Positions 9,395 through 23,600 are shown, counted from the first letter of the stretch. The stretch is DNA of 64,000 bases from Imbricaverruca yamaguchii (GCA_034440575.1 JAOTOL010001511.1:1352001-1416000); one strand, 5' to 3'. Numbers and translations: made by a program. Notes: generated by a model from the letters alone, not told the origin.

Positions 9395-9710
9395 TCGTCA
9401 GGTATGGTGGAACTGCAGCAGAAAGAGTGTCGTCAGGTGAGGTGGGACTGCATCAGCAGGTGTGTCGTCAGATGTGGTGGGACTCCAGCAGCAGGTGTGT
9501 CGTCAGGTGAGGTGGGACTGCAGCAGCAGGTGTGTCGGCAGGTGAGGTGGGACTGCATCAGCAGGTGTGTCGTCAGATGTGGTGGGACTCCAGCAGCAGG
9601 TGTGTCGGCAGGTGTGGTTGGACTCCAGCAGCAGGTGTGTCGGCAGGTGTGGATGGACTCCAGCAGCAGGTGTGTCGGCAGGTGTGGTTGGACTGCAGCA
9701 GCAGACCGGG
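9395..9710. repeat. 35-36 bp minisatellite
   Basis: About nine tandem units follow GGTGTGTCGTCAGGTGAGGT plus GGGACTGCAGCAGCA. CATCAGCA/CAGCAGCA and TCGTCAG/TCGGCAG variants alternate. Open frames on both strands follow the repeat only. Confidence 0.9.
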
Positions 9711-11169
9711 GCCAGTTGATACACTGGATGGTGGATTCAACAGCACTTTTCCCGAAAGTATGAAGCCAGTTGCTATAGCTACCACACATGTTGCTGCTGG
9801 CAGTCTCTTCTCGCGGCAAAACCAAGCGCAAGTCCATTCGACCTGAGGCAGCGGAATGGTGCTGATGCGGCACATGTCTGGAGGAAAAATCAAAGTGGTA
9901 TGTCTCTGCTTCCCCAATAATTTCTCATTTGTTGCCCATTTACTAACGTTTCATTGTGATGCTGTCTCAGCTTTGCATCGGTGAATTGCTTTTATCGTTT
10001 GCCGCTACGCTGCACTCGCGACGTTACATAACATGTTGCTGTCTGCACCAGAAAACCTGCGGCATACATTGATTCAGCATGCATTATCTTAAGCAGCCTG
10101 TATCAAAGTCAGCCTGTGACGACGTTTTGTGGACCGGTAGTGAGATAAAATAGCTACAGCAGTTCCTATTATTATTTATGTATTTGCTACAACTGTTTCA
10201 AGATTCTTCAATTTTTCTACGGGTATTTATCACCAGACGGAAGGGACGGTGGAGAAGAAGGTGGAGAAGGTGCAGCTACGGAACCGCGCATTCCATAATT
10301 GGCAAAAGCCATGAGCTATGCCCAGCCAGGACTCAAGCCAGTATTATTGCTGCAAAGGTTGAATATAAGCCTTTTAGACGACGAAAACTAATGCCATCTA
10401 TAGATGATACATCTTAGTTAACTCATATGTTATCAACTTAATCCATCGTCAGGAACATCTTATCCCTATGGTGGGGTAAATCAATGAACCGGTAGTGGTG
10501 CGATGTTTTGCTGTCTGGTGGAAAACCCAGAGGATGTCATGGAAAAATAATTATCGGGGATGATAATAAAAGGTTTGCCATATATGTAGCTACCTCCTCG
10601 CTACCCTTCCAAAGTGATGAGCTATTTTCAGATTCCCCAAAATTGCATCAATTAGATCCGGTTTCCCCTACCCGCATTTTGTAATGCATGATGTCAGATG
10701 TTCTCTTAAGTATTTGCCCAACAAGCAATTTAATCGAACTTCGTTCATGAAAGCATCTCGTTCACAGTAGGATCATCGAAGCCCAATTTGTTGGCTTTGG
10801 TTAATTTCCTCTCTTTACCTTTTTTGGTCTCTTGGGGACGGATACATTGGGTGTATTTAGATCACATTATTGGAGGTGTTCGGTACGAATGGAGATAAAT
10901 ATGCTCGGTCGATGTCCGGCAAGCCGGTAGCATTTATTCCCTCTGTTGCACCCAATGCCCAGGCATAGGTTTACTGGCTCCACTGGCATTCCCAGCCTTT
11001 GCAACCTGCGCAAGGTCAACATGTTGCACACCGCACCAACGGGTCGGTCTTGATGTGTATTTGCTTTTACCGAGTACGTCATCTGTTTATAAACTGATGC
11101 ATGATTAATTGTTTATATAAGTCAATGCTCATAGCACGCATACCGATATAGAAATGTATGCATTTAGCC
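9711..11169. other. No gene recognised
   Basis: AT-rich, apparently unique sequence. I found no conserved reading frame, RNA gene or repeat array in either strand. Confidence 0.5.
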
Positions 11170-11900
11170 GAACCGATATAATCCCCTGAGGTCAGCCTAT
11201 TTGGCGGCCATGCGTAAATGAGGCCACTTACCTTGCCACCCACACCATGGTGCCGCACCGTTCCGTCGACGAGGCGCTCACGTGACCTCAGGTAAGGTCA
11301 CGGCAGACCTCGGGTGACCTCAGATCAGAGAACACCTCGCGTGACCTCGTGTCAAACAACGGCAGACCAAACGCGACCTCAGGTCAGACAGCACGTCCCA
11401 CAGCCGCGTGTCCGACGGCGGTGAGCGCGTCGCGTGACCTGAGGTCGGTCAAGGTGGACGCGCCACGTGACCCGGTGTCAGGCGGCGACGCGACGTGCGC
11501 CGCGGCGGATCATCAGGCGCACTGGCGCGACGGCACGAGAGCAGTCGGGTCGGCGGCCGGCCGATACGGAGCCGCGGCGCAGATAGTCGACACCGTGTGG
11601 GTGCCGGTGTGTGTATATGCGGTGTTTAGTCTTCCGAGAGGGAGGCGCATTGTACTGTGTGCCGCCGGCTGCACACGACAGCGGCGGAAGTGAGTGGTGC
11701 ACGCGACGCCGACGTCTCTGCACACCCGGCCGGCGAGCCGCCCCCCGCGTCTGCCGAGCACGGCGAGTGCTGGCCGCCGCCTGGAGGTGTTCCCGCGCAC
11801 ATGATAGTTCCGTGCGGTGTAGTGCACACTGCACAGCTACCGCGCGCTTGCAGAGTGCACAGCGTGCACTGTGCATGCACGGTGATCAGATCACATGCTA
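11170..11900. other. CpG-rich region with TGACCTCAGGTCA motifs
   Basis: Sequence turns abruptly GC- and CpG-rich. Bases 11273-11480 hold imperfect repeats of CGTGACCTCAGGTCAGAC. From 11480 to 11830 CpG is dense without obvious tandem order. A minus-strand GGCAAG/GTAAGT donor-like site lies near 11197. Position and composition would suit the promoter or first exon of the minus-strand SLC17 gene, but I could not define a start or a phase-compatible exon. Confidence 0.35.
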
Positions 11901-12406
11901 CGACGTCAGTGACGTGATAGCGCTATCTGTGCACTCTGGAGGTGATCGGTCAATATCAGATTCAACGAGCCAATCAAGCATTTATGTAATCGAAGCATTT
12001 TGGGGTGACGCCTGCTTGAAAGTAATCATGCATTTACGCTACGGTTTGACAACAATATCAAGAGTGGTCCAAACCACGGGAGCGTTGAGCTCAGCCAGGG
12101 ACTTGGGTTTCACTGATGATAGTAGGGAACGCGCTCCCTATCCACATTATACCAAATGACGTAATGGTTGCATTTTTACGTTAAATGGCACATAGTTTAA
12201 ACTTCCATCCAGGCGGCTCGACCGCAACCCAACATGCTGCACCAATCAGAATGGCATCAAATTAGAGTTCGCATATATGTCCAAGATTTAGTTCCCGTAA
12301 CAAATTTGCATTAAGGAGAATCAGATCAGAAGCTAATCAAACTTTTCTTCCAGGCAAAACATCAACTCGGTTTCACTCTCAGTGAAACATAAGGCCAGTT
12401 TCTATC

Positions 12407-12640
12407 GTGCCAGCGAAGGGTCTATTGGGCGGCCCGGGTGGATCTGCTGAGGATCTGTCGAGTGGTCAGGGTGGGCCAGCAGAGGGTCTTCTGGGCTGCC
12501 CGCGTGGACCTGGCCAGCAGAGGGTCTTCTGGGCGACCCGGGTGGGCCAGCAGAGGGTCTTCTGGGCGACCTGGGATGATCTGCTGAGGTTCTGCCTGGC
12601 GGCCCGGGTGGGCCAGCAGAGGGTCTGCCGAACGACCTGC
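12407..12640. repeat. 33-bp minisatellite
   Basis: Six to seven imperfect units contain GGTGGGCCAGCAGAGGGTCT and TCTGGGCGACCCG. Unit boundaries shift through small indels. Surrounding sequence (11900-12406 and 12641-13470) shows no recognisable gene. Confidence 0.8.
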
Positions 12641-13479
12641 GGGCGGATATACACTGGCAGTACTGAGCCGAGGAAGACAGCCTTAAGCTGAGACGTCGTC
12701 AGGTTGTTAGGCTGTCTTCAGGATCGCCAGGACTTTTGCACACACGAAGTCCCAACGTTTCCATCGCGAGCGGGATTTGCTGATAAGTGCTGATATCAAT
12801 ATAATATAGATGCATGTTAGGTACATTGTATAAAGTCAAGGTTCATACAAATAAAATTGATTCATCTGTCTCCATAGTGGACGTGCCCGAGTTATCCTTG
12901 CCGTAGAAACAAAAAGCGACGACGAAAAATAACTCCATTTGCTTAACTTGAGAAATTCTTCAGACTCCCTTTTCGACCCGAATTCGTGATGAAAAATTTC
13001 ACGGGTGTAAGATTAATCATGCAACCATGTAGAAAGCAAAAGGCGCTATTTATTTATTGAATTTAGTATTTTATATTCAATATTGAATTGAATTGAGTAA
13101 TTGAAACATTACCCTACCATTCAGAAGACGTTTTCTTAAAAACACTAAAACAAATACTGAACAAAACTGGCATTCTGTGGAATGAAAAACTTGCGCCTTA
13201 TGCACAAATTTAAATACAAGCCGTTGTTCATGACGCAACATTCAACGATACTTCTGGATTTTCGTATGCTCAAGAGTGGCTTCAGTACTGCAGAGAAAAT
13301 ACGTAACTTCAATGCATGTTCCAAATACATGGTTTAAGATTGGTGAGATAACAGCACGCTTCGTGACCAGTAGCGCAACCAGAGGTGGGCTAAGAGATTC
13401 CGCCCCCATTCCAGGGTGGTTCCATTTCGGAGCCCGAAGCGCGTGGAGAGTTAGCTTCGTTCGCCTGCTGGAAACCAGT

Positions 13480-13870
13480 AACAACTGGGGCCTCTGGGGG
13501 GTGGTGGGCTCCAAAGAATCGCGCCGGCATTCTTTAAAATCGTGCCGGGACAACGAACAAAAATCCTGGGCTCTAGAAATTACTGTCAGGCCTAAAAAGA
13601 AATCCGGTCGGAGGCATAAAATAGGGGACCGAAAATCGTACCGTGAGTTCCACAACATTGAGCGTGTGCCCCAAAATTCCGTCGGACCCAAACATTCGTG
13701 TCGTGGGCCCCAAATAAACTCAGCGTGGTCCCCCAAATTCCCGTTCCCAGCCCCTCCCCCTCAAACAAAAATACATCTGGGCACCGAATAAGCATATCGG
13801 GACCCCCAAGGCAGTGCATTTGGGCCCAAAACATTTTCGTTGGGACCACAAAAAATCAAGCCGGGTGCAA
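13480..13870. repeat. Degenerate GTGGGCCCCAAA repeat region
   Basis: Loose copies of a pattern GTGGGCCCCAAAATTCCGTC recur every 25-30 bases with heavy divergence, producing open frames on both strands. They do not resemble a known protein. The flanks (13000-13480 and 13870-14750) hold no gene I recognise. Confidence 0.45.
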
Positions 13871-14750
13871 TGTTGCAGCATACGGCAATATCTTCGGCAA
13901 AGCGAATGAAAACACCACATAAACGTTTGGGAATGGAATGTGCATCGTCGCTTTTTGGTCAACTCACAACGGGCCATGGCCAACCAATCTCTACGAGCGT
14001 GCAACTTGTTTGCCGATGGCAATCGCATTCATCGAAGGGTCGAGATTGTACATTCGACAGGCCGGACCTCGGCGGGAGCATGCATGCACGGCCAGATAGG
14101 ATCACATCAGCAAACATAGATAGGACATAGGAGCGCTTGTCTGCCTGCAGTCCGAGAGATAGGCGAAAGGCACACATGCAGACCTATTTCGGGACTGTGC
14201 ATGCATATGCCGTGCATAACGATGAACTCTAGGAATGATTACATTGCATATTCATCGAACTTCACGAAGCTGCATGGAAGTCAACACATGATGACAGCTC
14301 CAGGGTGTGTGTGGATGGCCACCTCATGCGCATCATTGGCAAATCAAAGGGATATGCCCAATTAAGGGCAAACTCGCGATAATGAAACACTGAAGTACTG
14401 GCCGGCGGCGTGGAGTGATGGCAAATCACATGTGAACAAAATTGAATAGGCTATTGACGTGGCGCTTCATGATCCAGGTTATACGTACATTAGCAATTTT
14501 ACGACACCACTAAGTTCCTTAGTTGGGTGGATAACGAGTGACGTCTGATAAGCTATTTCATCAGATTCCCAGACTGTTTATATGTATGCATATATCCGAA
14601 GAGGTAAAAAGGCCTGGCAATGTTTCTCTGTAGTCATCTCCTCAACTTACTGACGTGTAGTAGGGCATGTAATGCCGATATAACGTACATTGAAGCGTTG
14701 CTGTGCAATTGTTTGTGGCATGGTGAAATGCATGGTTGGAAGGAAATAAC

Positions 14751-15841
<1,091 letters not shown>

Positions 15842-17757
15842 GGCATAAAGACATAAAAGATTAGTGTAACTATGAGCCACAAGGGCCCTTCTTGGTTGCA
15901 CTCTGTACACTGAACCAGTTGCCCACCAAATCTGTCAATCAGCACGCCCTGTAATACTAAAAAACAAGCCCTCTATTCTTATAATGATTGTCTATGCTGT
16001 TTTTAAAGATGTTCAATGTGCTGCTACTGACAATGTTTTCTGGCAGCTGGTTCCAGTGTTCTACTACCCTGTTGGTGAAGAAAGTCTGCCTTAACCTTGT
16101 TCTGCTGTGGCTAACTTTAATTTTGAATGTATGACCTCTAATTCCATCATTTCTGTTCAATTCAAACATTTACCCAGGATATCCCCTCTCCAGACCATGG
16201 ACAAATTTAAAGACCTCGATGAGATCTCCTCTCAGCCTTCTATATCTAAGTGAAAACATATTAAATTTCTTCAATCTTTCCTCATATGCCAGGTTTCTTA
16301 TGCCATTAACCATTTTTGTAGCCCTCTTTTGTACTCTCTCTAAAAGCCAACAATCTTTTTCATAGCTAGGAGACCATGCTTGGATGCAGTATTCCAAATG
16401 TGGGCGGACATATGCACAGTAAAGCTTCCTGATCACTTCCTCACTTCTGTATGATACATTCCTATTTATTGCCCCAATCATTCTCAGTGCCTTCTTCCTG
16501 GCTTCCTTGGTCTGTTCTGATGCCCCCACTTTTGTGTTGAAAGTCTTTTTTGCAGCGAGATATGCTCATCTTGACCTGTTATTGCCCTAAAGGCCTTCAA
16601 ATCATCCGCAAATTTCAAAACTTTACTGCTTAGGCCACTTTCAATGTTATTTACAAATATAATGAACAGTAGTGGCCCCAGTACTGACCCCCGGGGGACT
16701 CCACTAAGAACATTTTGTCATGATGACTTTGTACCATTTAGCATCACTCTTTGCCGTCTATCTGAAAGCCACAACTCTATCCATTTTAAGATGCTACCTG
16801 CAATACCATGGGACTGAAGCTGTATCATTAACCGTTTATGGGGTACCTTGCCAAAGCCCTTACTAAAGCCAAGATATGCTACATCAACCTGATTTCCCTG
16901 ATCAAATTGTTCTGTGGCGAAGTTCAAAAGGTCCAAGAGATTTGTGAGACACGATCGTCCTTTTCTAAACCCATGTTGAGTATCTTGAATCAATATGCTA
17001 CCTTCCAGATAACTAACTATTATATCCTTGATAATTGATTCGAGTACCTTGCAGACTAGGGATGTGAGACTTACTGGCCTATAGTTTTCAACTTTCCCTC
17101 TTTCTCCTTTCTTGAAAATAGGAACTACATTTGCTCTTTTCCAATCGTTTAATACAACGAAGAATGGCTCTTAGGTGCTCCTGGGTTTTAGACATTGCGT
17201 GAGACGAAATGTACGACCCTCAATATACCAGGAGGTGCTGGGTTTGCTCAACATCAAAAGTAGCGTTAGGGATCATGCTATATTGCTCAACGTTTCGGCC
17301 AGGGGCCATCATCAGGACTCCTGATGATAGCATGATCGCTAACGCTACTTTTGATGTTGAGTAAACCCAGCACCTCCTGGTATATTGGGGGTCGTACATT
17401 TCGTCTCACGCTTTTCCAACCGGTTGGAATTTCATTTTGTGGAACTGATCTACAAAATATTATACTAAGTGGAAATGCCAGTTCCTTTTCAGTTTCCCGC
17501 AACACCCTAGCATAAATATCATCAGGTCCTGCTGCCTTGTTTGGCTTTATTTTCCTGATATGATTGTAAACAACATCACTATCAATGAAGAGATCACATG
17601 TCACTGAACTAGGGTGTACGGTCGGCATATTCGTCTTATTTTCCAATGTAAACACTGATTTAAACTGCTTGCTCACCTCTTCAACCATCTCACCATCCTC
17701 ACCCAATGTAGTCCCGTTTACTTCCAGTGGACCAATTGTGCTAGAAACTTTAAACTT
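15842..17757 (-). mobile_element. CR1-like LINE, copy 1 (5'-truncated, inactive)
   Basis: Minus-strand fragments encode a CR1/L2-type reverse transcriptase. They include KPNKAAGPDDIYARVL, HGFRKGRSCLTNLLD, then GKVPHKRLMIQLQSHGI and a C-terminal HLEYCIQAWSP...KRATKM block. The frame is interrupted by shifts and stops, and by an inserted inverted repeat at about 17149-17410. Compared with copy 2 at 18985-21380 it lacks the endonuclease end. Both copies share the 3' terminus (CTTTATGTCTTTATG-like tail). CR1 elements normally encode an endonuclease and RT for target-primed retrotransposition. This copy cannot be active. Confidence 0.88.
17149..17410. mobile_element. Inverted-repeat insertion with hammerhead-like core
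   Basis: Two arms of about 86 bases (17197-17282 and 17323-17410) are near-perfect reverse complements, both beginning GCGTGAGACGAAATG from the outside. The intact LINE copy 2 shows this is an insertion: CTTTTCCAAT/CCG occurs on both sides, probably a target duplication. On the minus strand the loop holds CTGATGA, a GGCC/GGCC stem and GAAAC (17315-17292), the conserved core order of a hammerhead ribozyme. Confidence 0.6.
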
Positions 17758-18370
17758 TTAAACTTGGATACACTCCGCCAAGCTAGGAGACCTTTGTACT
17801 GCTTGGGCTCCCTCAGTCGGCCCAGGTGCCCTTCGCATCTTCTCGGAACACTTTCCGACGCCCCGAGATCCTCTTCGGCGGCTAGAGACCCATCTCCGTT
17901 GGCCCTCTCCGCCAGCACGATAGCCCTTCCAGTGATCCGAGGCTCTCTCCGTCAACCTTCACGATACCTTCACAATAAGGCCCACACCGGACCCCCAACG
18001 TCTATCCGTGAGCACTCTCCTACTCGTATACTGGTCTCCTAGAGGCCATATGAAAAGCAAGATTTCACGTGTGCCTCGTCACAGCCTATGTTGAAACACA
18101 CCGTATTCAACGCTCCGTGTGAGCTTCTTCGGGGTCCAAATGGATACGATGGCCAATCACCCTGCATCCGCCACTGGCAGGGAGAGACCATGGACCCCAT
18201 GGACTATCTCTGGTGGCCCCTTATAAGGGCCCTGGGTTTGCCTCTGACGATGATGGCTCCAAACCGAAGCATGTTTTATTTCGTACAAAATAATTAAATT
18301 ATAATGTGAAGAATTAGTTAATTTAGCTCCAGTACGTTTGCAATTTCTTTCATTTCTGTTTTCTTTCTAG
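17758..18370. other. Upstream region of the aminotransferase gene
   Basis: Bases 18130-18300 contain a run of short motifs ending in an AATAATTAAATTATAA tail, possibly an unidentified SINE-like remnant. No protein is recognised. Confidence 0.35.
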
Positions 18371-18609
18371 TTATAAATGAAACGCCGGGTTGACCTTCGC
18401 GAAAGTCACCTGCACAAATGCATACCTGACACCGGCGCAGCTGTTGGCAAAAGTAGGCGTGGTCGGCGCGGGTGCCACGAAGCGCCAAGAGGAGGACAGT
18501 GGTCGTCGGAGGTGTCTGATTCCTGTGAGGTTGGATCGTATTTTCTGGGCATCGTTTGACTTCTGAGCTAAGGAAAACAGTCAGGGACTGTCCGGCTCGT
18601 AGAATCACC
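18371..18609 (+). promoter_or_regulatory. Probable promoter and 5'UTR of the aminotransferase gene
   Basis: A CpG-rich stretch (about 18380-18600) precedes the start codon at 18610 in an otherwise AT-rich, LINE-filled neighbourhood. No TATA box is evident at a convincing distance. The assignment rests on position and composition only. Confidence 0.4.
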
Positions 18610-18718
18610 ATGAGTCGTTTTGCGAACGTCCAAACCGCCCCTCCAATCGAAGTGTTTGCCCTTACCAGAGCATTCAATGCTGATCAACATGCAAAGAAAG
18701 TCAATTTAGGAGTTGGGG
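18610..18718 (+). CDS. GOT1: Cytosolic aspartate aminotransferase, exon 1
   Basis: The start codon is in ATCACCATGA context and encodes MSRFANVQTAPPIEVFALTR to KKVNLGVG, matching the N terminus of cytosolic AspAT (F-x-L-T-x-x-F-x-x-D...KVNLGVGAYR). No mitochondrial targeting peptide precedes it, so the cytosolic isoform is favoured. The donor GTGAGT follows 18718 and leaves one G. The enzyme exchanges the amino group between aspartate and 2-oxoglutarate using PLP and serves the malate-aspartate shuttle. An upstream in-frame extension is open but lacks conservation. The exon is flanked by two LINE copies in inverted orientation. Confidence 0.93.
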
Positions 18719-18984
18719 GTGAGTACCTACGCACCTAGCTACTAGCTAGAGAGACAAATAGGAAGCATTTGGTCTAAGTGAGTCTTGTTCTATCAATTAA
18801 TCCAAAATTTGGTTGGTGCAAATGATTATTAGGGATAAGTGGTGGTTTGCATTGGCTATATAAAGGGGATGTACTCTTATGCACTTTTGGAATTGTCAGT
18901 GCAACACCAATTGGCATAGCAGTGCTACATACAATGTTAATATTTGTACTGCCTGCATAATGGTCACCTGCCACTGACAGTTGC

Positions 18985-21380
18985 TTGCTGCCCCACTGTG
19001 GGGTTGGCCTCTACTCAGCTGGTTTACACCAGTTTGTATCGGAACCTACCAGGCATGGTTCATTCTTGGACCTTGTATTCTCGGATTTAAGTGACTTGGT
19101 TCAAGACTTGACTGTAGGCGAAACTCTGGGAAAAAGTGACCATAACATAGTTAGATTCAGGCACATGTAGGGGAAACTATCAAGGATAATTTGGTAAGGT
19201 TCCAATTTCAACAAAGCAGACTTTAACGGCATGAGGCGGCTTTAAGTGCCATCAGATGGGAAGAAGAATTCTCCAATTTAAATGCCTGTGAAATGTGGGA
19301 AAGTTCAAATCTTACTTAAAGGAAACTCAGATTAGACATGTCCCCCAAAGCAAAGACGCAAAGAAGGGTAGGAAGCCAGCATGGCTTACACCAGGCGTGA
19401 TAAAAGCAATTAGGGCTAAGAAAACTGCATTTAGAGTTTTTAAAGAAGCCTCAAATGTCATTAATCTAAAGGCGTATCGAAAGCTAGAGACACTGTGAAG
19501 CAAAACCAGAGCAGCAAAGCGAGCAAAGGAACTGGATTTAGCTAGAAACTGTAATGGGGACAGTAAAAGTTCTTTAGTTTCTACAAGCTGAGTAAAGTTT
19601 CTAACACAATTGGTCCACTGGAGTAAACGGGACTACATTGGGTGAGGATAGTGAGATGGTTGAGGAGCTGAGCAAGCAGTTCAAATCAGTGTTTACATTG
19701 GAAGATATGACCAATCTGCCGACCGTACACCATGGTTCAGATACATGGGATCTGACAAATGATGTTGATTTATTGGTAGTGATGTTGTTTACAATCATAT
19801 CAGGAAAATAAAGCCAAATAAGGCAGCAGGACCTGATGATATTTATGCTAGGGTGTTGCGGGAAAACTGAAAGGAACTGGCATTTCCACTTAGTATAATA
19901 TTTTGTAGATCAGTTTCACATAATGAAATTCCAACCGATTGGAAAGGGCAAATGTAGTTCCTATTTTCAAGAAAGGAGAAAGAGGGAAAGTTGAAACTAT
20001 AGGCCAATAAGTCTCCATCCTAGTCTGCAGGTGCTCGAATCATTATCAAGGATAGAATAGTTAGTTATCTGGAAGGTAGCGATTGATTCAAGATACTCAA
20101 CATGGATTTAGAAAGGACGATCGTGTCTCACAAACCTCTTGGACTTTTTGAACTTCGCCACAGACAATTTGATCAGGAAATCAGGTTGATGTAGCATATC
20201 TTGACTTTAGTAAGGCCTTTGACAAGGTACCCCATAAACGGTTAATGATACAGCTTCAGTCCCATGGTATTGCGGGTAGCATCTTAAAATGGATAGAGTG
20301 TGGCTTTCAGATAGACAGCAAGAGTGATGCTAAATGGTACAAAGTCATCATGGCAAAATGTTCTTAGTGGAGTCCCCAGGGGTCAGTACTAGGGCCATTA
20401 CTGTTCATTATATTTGTAAATAACATTGAAAGTGGCCTAAGCAGTAAAGTTTTGAAATTTGCAGATGATTTGAAGGTCTTTAGGGCAATAACAGGTCGGG
20501 GTGAGCATATCTCGCTGCAAAAGACTTAGACGAACTTGTGAAGTGGTCCGAAGAATGGCAAATGAAATTTAACTTTGATAAGTGCAAAATCATGCATGTA
20601 GGTAAGCAGCATATGAAGGCTCCATACTTGATGGGTGGCCAAGCGCTTTCAGTGACTCAACAGGAGAAGGATTTAGGTGTTATTCTAAACACAAAATTGG
20701 GGGCATCAGAACAGACCAAGGAAGCCAGGAAGAAGGCACTGAGAATGTTCGGGGCAATAAATAGGAATGTATCATACAGAAGTGAGGAAGTGATCAGGAA
20801 GCTTTACTGTGCATACGTCAGGCCACATTTGGAATACTGCATCCAAGCTTGGTCTCTAGCTATGAAAAGATTGTTGGCTTTTAGAGAGAGTACAAAGAGG
20901 GCTACAAAAATGGTTAATGGCATAAGCAACCTGGCATATGAGGAAAGATTGAAGAAATTGAATATGTTTTCACTTAGATATAGAAGGCTGAGAGGAGATC
21001 TCTCGAGGTCTTTAAATTTGTCAATGGTCTGGAGAGGGGATACCTTGGGGAAATGTTTGAATTTAACAGAAATGATGCAATTAGAGGTCATAAATTCAAA
21101 ATTAAAATTAACCACAGCAGAACAAGGTTAAGGCAAACTTTCTTCACCAACAGGGTAGTGGAACACTGGAACCAGCTGCCAGAAAACATCGTCAGTAGCA
21201 GAACATTGAACATCTTTAAAAACAGCATAGACAATCATTATAAGAATAGAGGGCTTGCTTTTCAGTATTACAGGGAGGGCTGATTGGCAGATTTGGTGGG
21301 CAACTGGTTCAGTGTACAGAGTGCAACCAAGAAGGGCCTGTGGCTCAGAGTTGACTGATCTTTATGTCTTTATGTTTATG
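18985..21380 (+). mobile_element. CR1-like LINE, copy 2 (inactive)
   Basis: Plus-strand fragments run from the end of an endonuclease domain (FVSEPTRHGSFLDLVFSD then GKSDHNIV) through RT motifs (AGPDDIYARVL, DFSKAFDKVP-like, FADD-like) to a C-terminal segment. That segment includes KLYCAYVRPHLEYCIQAWS and NRVVEHWNQLPENI. Numerous frameshifts break the reading frame. It lies in intron 1 of GOT1 and is a reverse-oriented near-duplicate of 15842-17757. The 3' end is near the CTTTATGTCTTTATG repeat at 21360-21380. Confidence 0.88.
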
Positions 21381-23600
21381 GTTATGGAGTGGTATTCCCT
21401 TGGGTTACCACAGCCACCCCAATAAGGGGCATGGAAGCATGGAGGTGTTTCCAGAGCTCACACAGTCCCCATCATCCATCCTTCTCTTCCCTTCCCAGTA
21501 TCCATCCAATGGCAACATCCCTTGGTATGTCCTGCATCCAACTCTTCAACAACAATTAGAGGATGAGTTCAATTGGGATGCTTCCTATCACAAATAAAGT
21601 TGTCTTCTATTTATGTTCCTCATTAACTTGCTGGTACACCTGACAAAATGAGGATTGTAGCACAGCATGGTGTCACACTTATGTCAACCAATTATATATA
21701 GTTGTCTCATTGACTGACCTTCATGTATATGCCATTGTTTGAATGAGCATGATATGGGTGCTGCAGGACAGATGCAATTGATGCAACTGTAAGTTCCAAT
21801 AACCAGCCAACAGTCACTCCTTGAACATGCAGAGCACACCAAGCTTGTTTTAAAAGTGCATGATGTCCAGCTACAAATGTGAATGAATATTTTGGAGTAG
21901 GTACCTACCTAGGAAGGTTGGTAACTACTTGCATTGGGTAATTTTCATTTGTATAGCCTCTTGACTACCAATGCCATACCAATGGGTTATACAAGGATTA
22001 GGATTAGGTGAGTGCTCTTACACAAGGGGAATACAGTTGAATTAATGTTTGCAATGCCACTAATACTGCAAAGTCTTTGTGTACATGAAATTTACCTTGT
22101 TAGATTGATAGGTCCACACCTATTTCATTGCATCCATTGAAGTAAGTAAGTAGGTACGTACCTACTTGCCGACTAAATTTATACTGGTTGTGAACATTTT
22201 ATTTCTACTGATTTGACTAGGGTACTGTTAATTGACCATATCAGAAGTTGGGCTGGGGCATACATCTCTCAACCTCTGTGAAGCTTAATGTTATGTATGT
22301 GGCATTGCATGGAAATAACAAATGCTGATAAGTATTCTCTGGGATGACACTTGGTTGGATGTTTTCATGGCTCTTGGGCTCCCAGTGGCTCAGTGTGAAA
22401 TTTTTCAAGAAAATCGGTGGAAAATACCACCTAATGAAAGTTCAATAGACCTCCCTGTCTATGGCTTTTTGTGAAATCCTTGCTTACTAGCTGCTGATTA
22501 TGAAACCAACATGAACTCAACTAAAGACATCCTGATGCCCTTTAACAATTCAAATATGCCATAGTTGGGGTGCACCAATAATCTCTGATCAGGAAATTTT
22601 CTGAAACTGTATCACAGAGCCTCTTCTCTTTCAGATAGTCTACCCAGTATCCTGAAACCCGGTATCATCCAGCACTCCTTAAGTCCTTACTCAGCAAGCA
22701 ATGAAGCCCTGCACTGAATACAATATGCAGTCTTATCAAAGTTGCTCAGTGATAAATTATTCCACTTTCTGAATATACCACTTCCTGAACACTCAATCGA
22801 CATCTGTCTCCAAGAAGTATCAGCATCCTGCTCATTGATATGAAGCATTTATGTCTCCTTTGTAACAGTATCTTGTTTATAAATAGCATGTGCATGTCCT
22901 CAATATGGAATGGTATTACACGAACATTTTGCAATGCAATTTTGGGTAAAGGGATCATCTATGTGATATGGAATACAATACCAGTTCATCATAGTTATTT
23001 TTCTCATTATCCCGATTTGCATCTTTTCTTAAATTATGAATCTTAAAACAAATGATAAAGGTCCAGTCATAATCACCTACCCCATCAACTCAAATTTTTT
23101 CTTAAAAACCCCCAAAAAATTTTTAAAATACAAAATATATATCAAAAATTTTCAAAAACCAATCTAATTTTTTTAAACAACCCCCCACAAAAAAAAAAAA
23201 AATTTTTTTCTCCCGCAGTGGCTCCACCTTTGGATGGTATATTCAACATACGATCTGAATGGAGCTGCCAAGAGTTCCAACAGCTCATGAAGATCGTTCA
23301 TAAAGGGTCATCCCAGATAATGTTCATCATTTTTATGAACACTAAGGTGTCTCAAGAACTTAATTGTAAACCATCCAATTCCTATGTTAAAAAGGCATGA
23401 TGATGCCCATGGTACTATTTACTATCCAGGCTTAATTTTGAATGTCTGCCAACTCCTTTTCTGGTCACCATCATGTGCCTTGTCCCTATAATTCAATGGG
23501 TCAGATTAATTTTGCATTGCATATCACATGCCTCCAATTCATTTAATTGTGTGTGTGCAATTTGCCATGTTAATGAGGATATGAGTTCAAACACCCTGCA
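21381..23600. other. CpG-depleted part of GOT1 intron 1
   Basis: About 2.2 kb contains only a handful of CpG dinucleotides, compared with dense CpG in the exon at 23814. Short GTAGGTACCTACC-type islands occur at about 21897 and 22142. Bases 23090-23215 form a low-complexity A/T/C tract with homopolymer runs. No gene is recognised. Confidence 0.55.

Noticed and set aside
11190..11290. Possible first coding exon of SLC17 with ATGGTGTGGGTGGCAAG/GTAAGT
   Set aside because: The start-codon frame ends in phase 2, which does not fit the phase-1 start of the exon at 8248. The frame that does fit has an upstream stop and no ATG.
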